Source of the DNA: Microcaldota archaeon
Lineage (GTDB): Archaea > Micrarchaeota > Micrarchaeia > Micrarchaeales > Micrarchaeaceae
Direction: 5' to 3'
Length of the DNA: 27,839 nucleotides
NCBI GenBank assembly: GCA_021829015.1
Contig: JAJZOJ010000011.1
Coordinates: 1-27,839 of the forward strand
The notes below the pieces were generated by a model. It was not told where the DNA came from, did no database searches, and saw only the letters and a program-made list of their open reading frames with translations. Below, one piece after another: positions 15,514-22,293 of this stretch. A program made the position numbers and the translations under genes. The stretch's first letter is position 1; each line of letters opens with the position of its first letter.

Positions 15514-16639
15514 TTGTGGAGGATTTCTTAAGTGTCGCTGTTACGGCAGCGTCCATCGATGCTGATTTCCACAATCTTTTCACAACATCCTGCGGGCTCC
15601 TCGTCGCAGGATTCCTTGCGGCTATGGAGCATACGTCCCTGTATTTCTCTATCGATATGTCGTAGGTGCCTATCCTCCTTGCGACGTCGATTATCTCCTG
15701 CTTGTCGAGGCCTATCAACGGCCGAAGTATTGGAAGCTTCACTCCCTGCTGGGATGCTGCTATGTTCGATATAGTCTGCGATGCGACCTGCCCTAGGCTC
15801 TCACCTCCTACAAGGCAGTCCGCTTCCTCTTTCTTCGCCACCCGCTCCGCGAGCCTGTACAGGAACAGCTTGAACAGAACCAGCTCGTATTTCCTTGGCA
15901 CCTTGAGAGCAGCGGACTGGAAGACGTGCCCTGGCATGACGTATGCGGTTGCCTTTCCGGAATAGCCGGACAGCGCGCCCATGAGTTCCCTTATCTTCGA
16001 GAGCTGCGCGTCGTCATTGCTCGGGAATGCATGGACGTGAACGTATATGGGCGCAAGCCCCCTCTTCATAGCGTAGTATGATGCCACTGGGGAGTCTATT
16101 CCTCCGGAAAGGAGTATCGCCGCCTTTCCCGAAGACCCGACCGGAAGCCCACCAGCCCCAGGTATCCTTTTCGTGTATATGTATGCCATTCCCCTTGCGG
16201 CATTTATGTAAAGGCAGTCCGATGCAAGCTTGTCTATCTCGAATTTCAGTCGCTTCTGGTTGTCTATGAAATGGGTAACTATCTGCGATGAGTCGAAATC
16301 CAGGTCCTTGACTGACCGGTGCGCGACTATCCTTACAGTACCACCCTTGCCCAGCAGTGAATTGGAAGTCTTCAATATCGAATCAAGGTCGTTGCCGCAC
16401 GTGACTGCAGGGGATATCCTGCTTATGCCGAACACCTTCGAGAGCCGACCCACTATGGCCTTCTCGTCGGAATCATCGTTCAGTTCAAGGAAGAACCTGT
16501 CGCGCATCCTTTTCAATTGGCCGTGCTCCTCCGTTGCTAGCGCAGCGGCTATGTTGCGGTGCAGCATGCCCATGAATGAGCCCCTGTTGCGCCCCTTCAG
16601 CCATATCTCGCCGAAATGGATGAGTATCCCCCGTTCCAT
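15503..16639 (-). CDS. thiI: tRNA 4-thiouridine synthase ThiI (no rhodanese domain)
   Basis: The product has 378 residues. An N-terminal ferredoxin-like plus THUMP region (about 1-165) precedes a PP-loop ATPase with LLSGGIDSPVA and the motif GESLGQVASQT. ThiI adenylates and thiolates U8 of tRNA. The C-terminus ends shortly after a Cys at 337 (RDVCSIA), with no rhodanese domain, as in many archaea. I see no CxxC pair like the one reported for methanogen ThiI, so the sulfur relay may differ. Box A at 16661-16668 lies 25.5 bp upstream of the ATG. Its 3' end overlaps that of rio1. Confidence 0.92.
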   Translation of the reverse strand: MERGILIHFGEIWLKGRNRGSFMGMLHRNIAAALATEEHGQLKRMRDRFFLELNDDSDEKAIVGRLSKVFGISRISPAVTCGNDLDSILKTSNSLLGKGGTVRIVAHRSVKDLDFDSSQIVTHFIDNQKRLKFEIDKLASDCLYINAARGMAYIYTKRIPGAGGLPVGSSGKAAILLSGGIDSPVASYYAMKRGLAPIYVHVHAFPSNDDAQLSKIRELMGALSGYSGKATAYVMPGHVFQSAALKVPRKYELVLFKLFLYRLAERVAKKEEADCLVGGESLGQVASQTISNIAASQQGVKLPILRPLIGLDKQEIIDVARRIGTYDISIEKYRDVCSIAARNPATRSPQDVVKRLWKSASMDAAVTATLKKSSTISQ

Positions 16640-16660
16640 GGTTATATATCCGTTGAGCTG

Positions 16661-16668
16661 TTTATAAA
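16661..16668 (-). promoter_or_regulatory. Box A of thiI
   Basis: TTTATAAA, centred 25.5 bp before the ATG at 16639. The secE promoter lies back to back at about 16687-16695. Confidence 0.7.
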
Positions 16669-16686
16669 GGCTGCGCGGTGCAAATA

Positions 16687-16695
16687 TTAAATATA
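16687..16695 (+). promoter_or_regulatory. Box A of secE
   Basis: TTAAATATA lies about 32 bp before the GTG at 16723. The upstream in-frame GTG at 16678 lies before this box, so it would not be in the mRNA. Confidence 0.5.
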
Positions 16696-16722
16696 CCTCT
16701 CCCCAATAGTTCTGGCGATGCT

Positions 16723-16920
16723 GTGAGCATAGGCAAGTCTTTCAACAAGTTCATGGACAATTCGAAGCACGTTATGGGCATAAGCTACAAGCCCGGAAGG
16801 GACGAGTTCAGCAAGGCGGCGAAGCTGATAATATTTGGCATACTGCTCATAGGCGTGGTCGGGTTCGTCCTTGCGATAGTGATATCGCTTATCATCACGG
16901 GATCACTCTCGCTGATCTGA
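16723..16920 (+). CDS. secE: Preprotein translocase subunit SecE/Sec61gamma
   Basis: The product has 65 residues with a GTG start (read as Met). An amphipathic N-terminal helix (IGKSFNKFMDNSKHVMGI) leads into SYKPGRDEFSKAAK and a single transmembrane helix (about 34-57), the standard archaeal SecE layout. The PGRDEF segment before the helix is the family hallmark. SecE clamps the SecY channel. The frame is open to a GTG at 16678, but box A overlaps that region, so the shorter start is preferred. The NFACT-R gene begins one base after the stop, so the two are an operon, in place of the nusG/spt5 gene often found after secE. Confidence 0.88.
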   Translation: MSIGKSFNKFMDNSKHVMGISYKPGRDEFSKAAKLIIFGILLIGVVGFVLAIVISLIITGSLSLI

Positions 16921-16921
16921 G

Positions 16922-17695
16922 ATGGAGATAGAGCTAGACTTCACGAAGTCTGCGCAGGAGAACGCGGACGAGTACTACAAGAAGGCGAAGAAGCTGGCGC
17001 TGAAGAGGCAGGGCGCGGAGAAGGCCGTGAAGGACCTCGAGGAGCGCCTCGAGAAATCCAGAAATCGCGTTGTCGAAGTTCCAAGGATCATAACAATAAA
17101 GAAGAAGGAGTGGTACGAGAAGTTCCACTGGTTCTTCACTAGCGAGGGGATGCTCGCGATAGGCGGCAGGGACGCGAAGCAGAACGAGCTAGTCAATTCA
17201 AGGCACTTCGAGGATGCGGACCTGTTTTTCCATGCGGACATATTCGGCGCCGACCTAGTGGTCCTTAAGGAGGGCGCAAAGGCAGGGAAGCAGTCGAGGA
17301 TCGAGGCGGCGCAGTTCGCCGCATGCCATTCAAGCGCGTGGAAGCAGGGATTGAGGACCATTGACGTATACGCGATGCGAAGGGAGCAGGTGAGCAAGTC
17401 CAGCGCGAAAGGATCCCTAGGCACGGGAAGCTTCCTCTTGAGCGGCGAGAGGGAATGGTACCGCGACAACGTTCTTTCCTTAGTTATGTACGTGATCGAT
17501 GGGAAGCTCTTCACGGTTCCGGAATCCACATTCGAAAGGGTATCCGGCACCCTGGGGGATGCGGCCCACGTGAGGGTGACGCAGGGCAATTTCAGGAAGT
17601 CCGATGCGGCGAAGAGGATAGCGCAAAAGCTTGGATACGGGGACATAGACGAGATCATGAGGCACCTGCCTGCGGACGGGTTCAGGATGTCGTGA
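16922..17695 (+). CDS. NFACT-R (DUF814) protein, RqcH-like without N-terminal half
   Basis: The product has 257 residues. The first 45 (LDFTKSAQENADEYYKKAKK...) match the coiled-coil entry of RqcH/NEMF/Tae2 proteins, with the conserved NA-x-YYKK pattern. The NFACT-R domain follows (about 60-165; KEWYEKFHWFFTSEGMLAIG, then DAKQNELV, then DLFFHADIFGA). Full RqcH also has NFACT-N and HhH domains, missing here. NFACT proteins bind tRNA or stalled large subunits in ribosome quality control. A single-domain NFACT-R protein may bind RNA without adding tails (inference). The ATG lies one base after the secE stop, so expression is coupled to the translocon. Confidence 0.85.
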   Translation: MEIELDFTKSAQENADEYYKKAKKLALKRQGAEKAVKDLEERLEKSRNRVVEVPRIITIKKKEWYEKFHWFFTSEGMLAIGGRDAKQNELVNSRHFEDADLFFHADIFGADLVVLKEGAKAGKQSRIEAAQFAACHSSAWKQGLRTIDVYAMRREQVSKSSAKGSLGTGSFLLSGEREWYRDNVLSLVMYVIDGKLFTVPESTFERVSGTLGDAAHVRVTQGNFRKSDAAKRIAQKLGYGDIDEIMRHLPADGFRMS

Positions 17696-17746
17696 TTAAC
17701 TAGCTGGTTCTTATTTTTATCATGCGATTGGTATTGGTGTGGTTCG

Positions 17747-18232
17747 ATGAATAGGAATGTGGCATACATAGTCGCTGCGGTTGTAGTCATATTGGCAATA
17801 GTCGGCGCATTCGCCGTGACAAGCGGAATGAAGAGGCATGAGGCGGCTACGTCGACGGTCGCATATACCTCCACGATTGCACAGAACGGCTCGACTTCGT
17901 TTGGTATGTTCAACGGATCGCAGTACGAACCGCATGCGTACATGTTGTATCCAAGCGTCTCCAACGGCTCATCGGCGCAGATAGTGATGTCCGATTTCAA
18001 TGAATCGAAAACCGCGATGGCAAACGGCTCAACCCTAGTTGTGCTTGACTACCCAGCAACCAAGGCGGCATACAACATTACCGTCCCTTCGGGATACAGG
18101 CTCTACTACGTGGACAGGTATTTCACGGACGACAGCACGCACGGCGACGCGACGGGAATCGATGACAGCTACGTGCTTGTGAACCCGAGCGGCTACATAA
18201 CGAATGTGAGCTCTTCGCTCACCAGTGCGTGA
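17747..18232 (+). CDS. Small membrane-anchored exported protein, unknown
   Basis: The product has 161 residues. A signal anchor (about 5-26, VAYIVAAVVVILAIVGAFAV) is followed by an exported domain rich in Ser, Thr, Tyr and Asn with about seven N-x-S/T sequons, as expected for a glycosylated archaeal surface protein. A TATA-like TTTTTAT at 17714-17720 lies about 30 bp upstream. It follows the secE/NFACT-R operon by 51 bp and is convergent with the RelE-type gene. I do not recognise the domain. Confidence 0.65.
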   Translation: MNRNVAYIVAAVVVILAIVGAFAVTSGMKRHEAATSTVAYTSTIAQNGSTSFGMFNGSQYEPHAYMLYPSVSNGSSAQIVMSDFNESKTAMANGSTLVVLDYPATKAAYNITVPSGYRLYYVDRYFTDDSTHGDATGIDDSYVLVNPSGYITNVSSSLTSA

Positions 18233-18244
18233 GTATACCATACA

Positions 18245-18526
18245 TTATGCATAGTGGTCGTAATCGACAATTGTGACTGCCTTTGCGTTGTCGTTTATGA
18301 CATATTTTATGACAAAATGCCCGATGTGCCTTTCCCTTACTCCTGCATATTCACTATGCATCCATTTGCCAATCCCGTATGGGTTTTGAGCAAGTTGATT
18401 AAACAACTTCAGAATTCGTTTATGGTTGATGGAATCTTTCTTTACCATTTTCTTAAGCTTCTCTCTTACACTGTCAGCCAGGTGTATTTCATACAATGCA
18501 GCACCGAATAGGCTAACCCCAAACAT
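18245..18526 (-). CDS. RelE/ParE-superfamily toxin
   Basis: The product has 93 residues. The N-terminal strand YEIHLADSVREKLKKM, a helical pair, then the sheet WMHSEYAGVRERHIGHFVI and the ending VTIVDYDHYA give a RelE/YafQ-like fold. Such toxins cleave mRNA on the ribosome or bind gyrase. Which applies cannot be told here. His and Asp near the C-terminus could be catalytic. The start codon lies inside the antitoxin gene (14-nt overlap), the usual coupling. The first 11 residues (MFGVSLFGAAL) are unusually hydrophobic, and the true start could be slightly later. Confidence 0.75.
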   Translation of the reverse strand: MFGVSLFGAALYEIHLADSVREKLKKMVKKDSINHKRILKLFNQLAQNPYGIGKWMHSEYAGVRERHIGHFVIKYVINDNAKAVTIVDYDHYA

Positions 18527-18707
18527 CTTTTGAAAGTTCCTTTACAGTCTTGTATTTATGAACCTTGCCAGTTCTTAACTCTTCAAGTCCTATATCCAAA
18601 CCGTTGGTCTTCTTTTTCTTCATTGCATTTACAATAAGAGTGATTTGGGCTTCAATGTTTCCCAGTCTCCTTTCTATCGTGTTTATTTCACTTTTCACAT
18701 CAGCCAT
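18513..18707 (-). CDS. Antitoxin partner of the RelE-type toxin
   Basis: The product has 64 residues. A coiled-coil N-terminus (EINTIERRLGNIEAQITLI) is followed by a basic stretch MKKKKTN and a C-terminus with LEELRTGKVHKYKTVKELSKDVWG, the usual toxin-wrapping type. The helix may dimerise, and no clear DNA-binding domain is seen. A TATA-like TTTAAG at 18732-18737 (minus TTAAATA) lies about 27 bp upstream, so a leaderless transcript is likely. It overlaps the toxin gene by 14 nt. Confidence 0.7.
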   Translation of the reverse strand: MADVKSEINTIERRLGNIEAQITLIVNAMKKKKTNGLDIGLEELRTGKVHKYKTVKELSKDVWG

Positions 18708-18880
18708 AATATTATTTTGTAGATACCACTATTTAAGAATTGCTACAGGGTTATGGCAAGGCTGCGTATAACGTAAAATTGCAAATAAAGATGTAAGTGG
18801 ATAAAACGTCAAAAGGCAAAATATGAGGACCTTGTCAGACCTTTATACTTGAATCTCGTGAGGACTCAAAAGGAATACAA

Positions 18881-18966
18881 TGCAGGGAGGGAGATTTGAA
18901 CTCCCGAACCCGCTAAGGGACCAGGCCCTGAACCTGGCGCGTTTGACCATGCTCCGCGATCCCTGC
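18881..18966 (-). tRNA. tRNA-Leu(CAG)
   Basis: An 86-nt minus-strand cloverleaf. Acceptor GCAGGGA pairs with TCCCTGC, discriminator A. Anticodon stem CCAGG/CCTGG with loop TTCAGGG gives anticodon CAG. A long variable arm (CCC...GGG) confirms a class II tRNA. T-arm GGGAG-TTCAAAT-CTCCC. CCA is not encoded. No intron. It reads CUG. Confidence 0.95.
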
Positions 18967-19044
18967 AATGCGTTATTAATCTGCCCTTAATGATATATAA
19001 TCCTTGGTATAGATTATATCCAGTTTGCTGTTGGTGTTTCAAGC

Positions 19045-20364
19045 ATGCCAGACAAGAAGATAAGCACTGCGGTGGCTACGGCCGTTGGCCTTGCCGCGAT
19101 AATAGGAGCGGGAATATACGTGCTCAGCGGCACGGCGATAGCCCTTGCGGGTGCGAACGCGCTCATAGCCTTCGTGCTTGTTGGTCTTGTCGCGGCGATA
19201 CTTGCGCTCGAGCTCGGGGAGCTAGGCTCCATCATGCCCTATGTCAAGGGGGCGTCCTACTCCTACACGTACAACGCCCTGGGCAGCGAGATGGGGTTCA
19301 TAACGGGATTATTGTACTACATGGCGCTCGCGACCGCGATGTCCGCGGTTGCACTGGGTTTCGGGTCGTACCTGTCGAGCATGCTCGGGCTCTCCGTCGC
19401 CTCGTATGCGATACCGTTCGCAATCATACTGATAACGATACTTTCAGCAGTCAACATGTTCGGCATAAAGAAGGCGGCGCAGGCCGACTTCGGGCTTGTG
19501 ATAGTGAAGATAGCGATACTGCTCATATTCGTGGCGTTCGCGATCCTCATGGCAATGTCTGGAATGCGCATATACCCCTCGAACTTCTCCGTAGGCATAG
19601 GCAGGGGAAGCCTCTCGGACATATTCGCCGCCTCGGTCGTGGTGTTCTTCGCGTACTCTGGCTTCCAGGCTATATCCACAATAACGGACAGGATAAAGGA
19701 CGGTACCAAAGGCTACGTCAAGGCGATAGTCTCATCCGTAATAATAAGCATAATCATATACGCGCTGGTGGTCGTTGCGCTTCTATTGCTGCTTCCCGCA
19801 AGCTCCTACAGGATAGGCGCGGACCCTCTTTCCTTCGCGCTTAGGGGCGTGCATGCGCCGTCGTGGCTCTTCTTCGCTGTCGACTTCGGGGCACTGATAG
19901 CGACCGCATCCGCTGCGATAGCGATGATACTCAGCTCATCCAGGCTCCTCTACCAGATGAGCTCAGACAGGCTGCTTCCAAAGTTCTTCAGGAAATACGA
20001 CAAGGGCAGGGACGTGGCAGCCAATGGCATCCTCGTCTCCGCTGCGATAGGCATAGTCATGCTGTTTGCAGGGAACATTTACGTGATAGCCTCCATCGCC
20101 AACTTCGGCCTGCTTTTCGGATACCTGATCGTGGGTTTCGACCTGATACATTTCAGGAGGTCGGGCAAGGAGGGCGCATTCCGTATGCCGCTCTACCCAT
20201 GGCTTCCGATAATAGGCACCGTGGCGATACTGGTGTTCTTCACAGGAATGCCGAAAGCTGCGCTGGAGTTCGGGGTGATTCTTGTGTTGGTGCTCATAGT
20301 TGTGTACTACACCCTAAGGGAGGGGAAGGCTAAGAAGATAATAAGGATAAAGCTTTTTGACTGA
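19045..20364 (+). CDS. APC-superfamily amino-acid permease
   Basis: The product has 439 residues and about 12 transmembrane helices. The first helix carries the APC hallmark IIGAGIYVLSG with the unwound glycine region that binds the amino-acid amine. A cytoplasmic TDRIKDGTKGYVKA loop and MSSDRLLPKFFRKYD near helix 8 are also family signs. It probably imports amino acids, but the substrate is unknown. A TATA-like GATTATATC at 19012-19020 lies about 28 bp upstream of the ATG. The GTPase gene starts 9 bp after its stop, so they probably share a transcript. Confidence 0.88.
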   Translation: MPDKKISTAVATAVGLAAIIGAGIYVLSGTAIALAGANALIAFVLVGLVAAILALELGELGSIMPYVKGASYSYTYNALGSEMGFITGLLYYMALATAMSAVALGFGSYLSSMLGLSVASYAIPFAIILITILSAVNMFGIKKAAQADFGLVIVKIAILLIFVAFAILMAMSGMRIYPSNFSVGIGRGSLSDIFAASVVVFFAYSGFQAISTITDRIKDGTKGYVKAIVSSVIISIIIYALVVVALLLLLPASSYRIGADPLSFALRGVHAPSWLFFAVDFGALIATASAAIAMILSSSRLLYQMSSDRLLPKFFRKYDKGRDVAANGILVSAAIGIVMLFAGNIYVIASIANFGLLFGYLIVGFDLIHFRRSGKEGAFRMPLYPWLPIIGTVAILVFFTGMPKAALEFGVILVLVLIVVYYTLREGKAKKIIRIKLFD

Positions 20365-20372
20365 GTGATCTG

Positions 20373-21533
20373 ATGCTCATAGGAATAGTAGGCGCGCCGA
20401 ACAAGGGGAAGAGCACCATCTTCTCAGCCATGACCCTGAACGAGGTCGCGATGGCCGATTATCCTTTCACGACGATAAAGCCCAACATGGGCATTGGATA
20501 CGCGACGCGCCCATGCGTTGAAAAGGAGCTTGGGGTCAGGTGCGAGAAGAATCCGCAGTGCTCCAACGGCATCAGGAAGATACCAGTTAACGTGATAGAC
20601 GTGGCAGGTTTGGTTGAGGGCGCAAGCGAGGGCAAGGGCATGGGGAACCAGTTCCTCAGCGACATGGCCGCTGCCGACGTTCTCCTCGTGGTAGCTGACG
20701 CAAGCGGCAAGACCGACGGGAGCGGCAACCAGTGCGACTCTTGCGACCCCACTGATGACGTAAAGATGGTGAGGAGCGAGATGGCGAAATGGGTGGCATC
20801 GATAGTAATGAGGCACATCCCGCAGATGTCAAAGAAGGCGAGCGGCCTTGATTCACTTGCAGATGCGCTTGCTGGCATAAAGGCTAGCAGGGATGAGATA
20901 AAATTCGCCATGGAGGTCTCCTCGATGCCCAGCGACGTTGCATCGTGGTCGCAGCAGGACTGCGAGAGGTTCGCCAATGCGCTCATGGAGTCGATAAAGC
21001 CTATGATAGTGGTGGCGAACAAGTGCGACGCCAAGGGCGCAGAGGGAGGGTTCAGCATGCTGAGATCCGCATTCGGCGACGGCAACGTGATAGGCATATC
21101 CGCTGCCGTGGAGCTGGCCCTGGCCAAGGCGGAGAGGCAGGGCATGATAAGCGGCACTGGCCAGGATTTCAGGATAATAGGCAATGCAAGCGCGGAGCAG
21201 TCAGGCGCGCTGGAGTACATGAGGAATTTCATAAAATCCAATGGCAGGCTGTCCGACGTGCTCGACAGGGCGGTGTTCGGCATACAGGACAACATACTCG
21301 TGTACCCGGTAGAGGACGAGAACAGGATGACGGACAGAATGGGCAACGTGCTTCCCGATGCGGTGCTCATGAGGAATGGCTCCACGGCCCTGGACCTTGC
21401 GGCAAAGGTGCATACTGACATAGCCAAGGGAATGCTGTATGCCATTGATGCAAGGAGCAAGATGAGGCTGTCGAAGGACTACGTGCTCAAGGACAACGAC
21501 GTCATAAGGATAGTCAGCGCCGCCAGGTCATGA
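20373..21533 (+). CDS. OBG/YchF-related archaeal GTPase (MJ1332 type) with TGS domain
   Basis: The product has 386 residues. G1 is GAPNKGKST (7-15), switch I is near YPFTTIKPN, G3 is DVAGLVEGASEGKGMG, and G4 is NKCD (about 211-214). The C-terminal part (from about 300) ends LSKDYVLKDNDVIRIV, a TGS domain. Archaeal proteins of this kind are thought to act on ribosomes (known family). Several Cys (CEKNPQCSNG, CDSCDP) sit in insertions and might bind metal or be redox-active (inference). GTGATC at about 20365 gives a Shine-Dalgarno. Its end overlaps the convergent membrane gene by 6 nt. Confidence 0.85.
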   Translation: MLIGIVGAPNKGKSTIFSAMTLNEVAMADYPFTTIKPNMGIGYATRPCVEKELGVRCEKNPQCSNGIRKIPVNVIDVAGLVEGASEGKGMGNQFLSDMAAADVLLVVADASGKTDGSGNQCDSCDPTDDVKMVRSEMAKWVASIVMRHIPQMSKKASGLDSLADALAGIKASRDEIKFAMEVSSMPSDVASWSQQDCERFANALMESIKPMIVVANKCDAKGAEGGFSMLRSAFGDGNVIGISAAVELALAKAERQGMISGTGQDFRIIGNASAEQSGALEYMRNFIKSNGRLSDVLDRAVFGIQDNILVYPVEDENRMTDRMGNVLPDAVLMRNGSTALDLAAKVHTDIAKGMLYAIDARSKMRLSKDYVLKDNDVIRIVSAARS

Positions 21534-22055
21534 AGCTGCCTTTCCGGCAGATGCGGCGGCGAAGAGCGGCACCAACACCATGTTTATCGCTATTGGTATT
21601 GCTATCGGGTATTCCAGGAATGTGAGCGTGTTCATCGAGGAGAAGGCCCCGGAACTCAGGTACTGCATGATTATGTATACTATCACTACTGTTACCCCGT
21701 ACACGATGGAGCCGAATGCGGCATTGGAGAGGCCGCGAGAGGCGGCATGCGCCCTCCCTTTCCCGAACCTGCCGACGCGGTAGCCCATCCATGCCGACTC
21801 TATCAGCGGTATTATCGCAAGGCCTGGGAGGAACAGGACGTATCCTGCGAATTCGTTGAAGTACTTGTTGAACTCAGTATGGTGGTACATTGTAGTGAAC
21901 GGGATTGCAGCGAGCTGCAGCACAGCTGCCAGGACTACGAGCCCTATCCAGAACATCAGCGGCTCTGCTATCCTGGGAGGAAGCTCCTCTGGCTTGGGCG
22001 CGGGACTGGTTAGGTCCGGCATCGGGTCGTTCTTGTAGTAGCTGTCAAAGGCCAA
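21528..22055 (-). CDS. Four-helix membrane protein, unknown
   Basis: The product has 175 residues. A Pro-rich cytoplasmic start (PDLTSPAPKPEELPPRIAE) is followed by four hydrophobic segments (about 34-53, 68-86, 110-131, 147-167) with the basic loop GYRVGRFGKGRAHAASRG. The start is TTG at 22055, since no ATG lies in frame upstream near the promoter. It shares a bidirectional TATA with Sec61beta (22089-22096). I do not recognise the family. A Yip1-like trafficking fold is possible but unproven. Confidence 0.65.
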   Translation of the reverse strand: MAFDSYYKNDPMPDLTSPAPKPEELPPRIAEPLMFWIGLVVLAAVLQLAAIPFTTMYHHTEFNKYFNEFAGYVLFLPGLAIIPLIESAWMGYRVGRFGKGRAHAASRGLSNAAFGSIVYGVTVVIVYIIMQYLSSGAFSSMNTLTFLEYPIAIPIAINMVLVPLFAAASAGKAAS

Positions 22056-22088
22056 TGGATCACTTGCAAGGATAGATGAGCGGAAAAG

Positions 22089-22096
22089 TATTAAAA
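22089..22096. promoter_or_regulatory. Shared bidirectional TATA element
   Basis: TATTAAAA is centred 26.5 bp before the Sec61beta ATG (22119). Read on the other strand (TTTTAATA), it lies at the right distance for a short leader on the membrane gene starting at 22055. One TATA element may thus serve both genes. Confidence 0.5.
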
Positions 22097-22118
22097 GACC
22101 GCATGCGAATCATTACAT

Positions 22119-22283
22119 ATGGCAGGAGGAGGAGTTTACACACCGCAGAGTTCCGCAGGGATAACGAGCTTTTACGACGCGCCAACAAAGGGGCCGCACA
22201 TAAACCCGAAGATACTGCTCGTGGCCGTAGCGGTCTTCGCGTTCGTCATACTTATCGCAGACCATTTCATAATGGCCGCATGA
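22119..22283 (+). CDS. Preprotein translocase subunit Sec61beta (archaeal SecG)
   Basis: The product has 54 residues, too short for standard cut-offs. A flexible Gly/Ser start (MAGGGVYTPQSSAGI), then TSFYDAPTKGPHINPKI and one transmembrane helix (about 32-50, ILLVAVAVFAFVILIA) give the archaeal Sec61beta layout: a short cytoplasmic tail with SSAG-x(4)-Y/F-D/E, then K-x-xP before the helix. The leaderless ATG lies 26 bp after TATTAAAA. Sec61beta is the third subunit of the SecYEbeta channel. It ends 10 bp before the convergent regulator gene. Confidence 0.88.
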   Translation: MAGGGVYTPQSSAGITSFYDAPTKGPHINPKILLVAVAVFAFVILIADHFIMAA

Positions 22284-22293
22284 TATTCAGGTA

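Noticed and set aside
16975..18000. 341-codon minus frame
   Set aside because: It spans two plus-strand genes with good promoters and domains. It has no motif of its own.
18771..18880. Possible C/D box guide RNA upstream of tRNA-Leu
   Set aside because: ATGAGGA and GTGAGGA look a little like box C, but no CTGA box D is placed properly.
20459..21460. 333-codon minus frame in the GTPase gene
   Set aside because: The plus strand holds G1, G3 and G4 motifs. The minus frame is low complexity.
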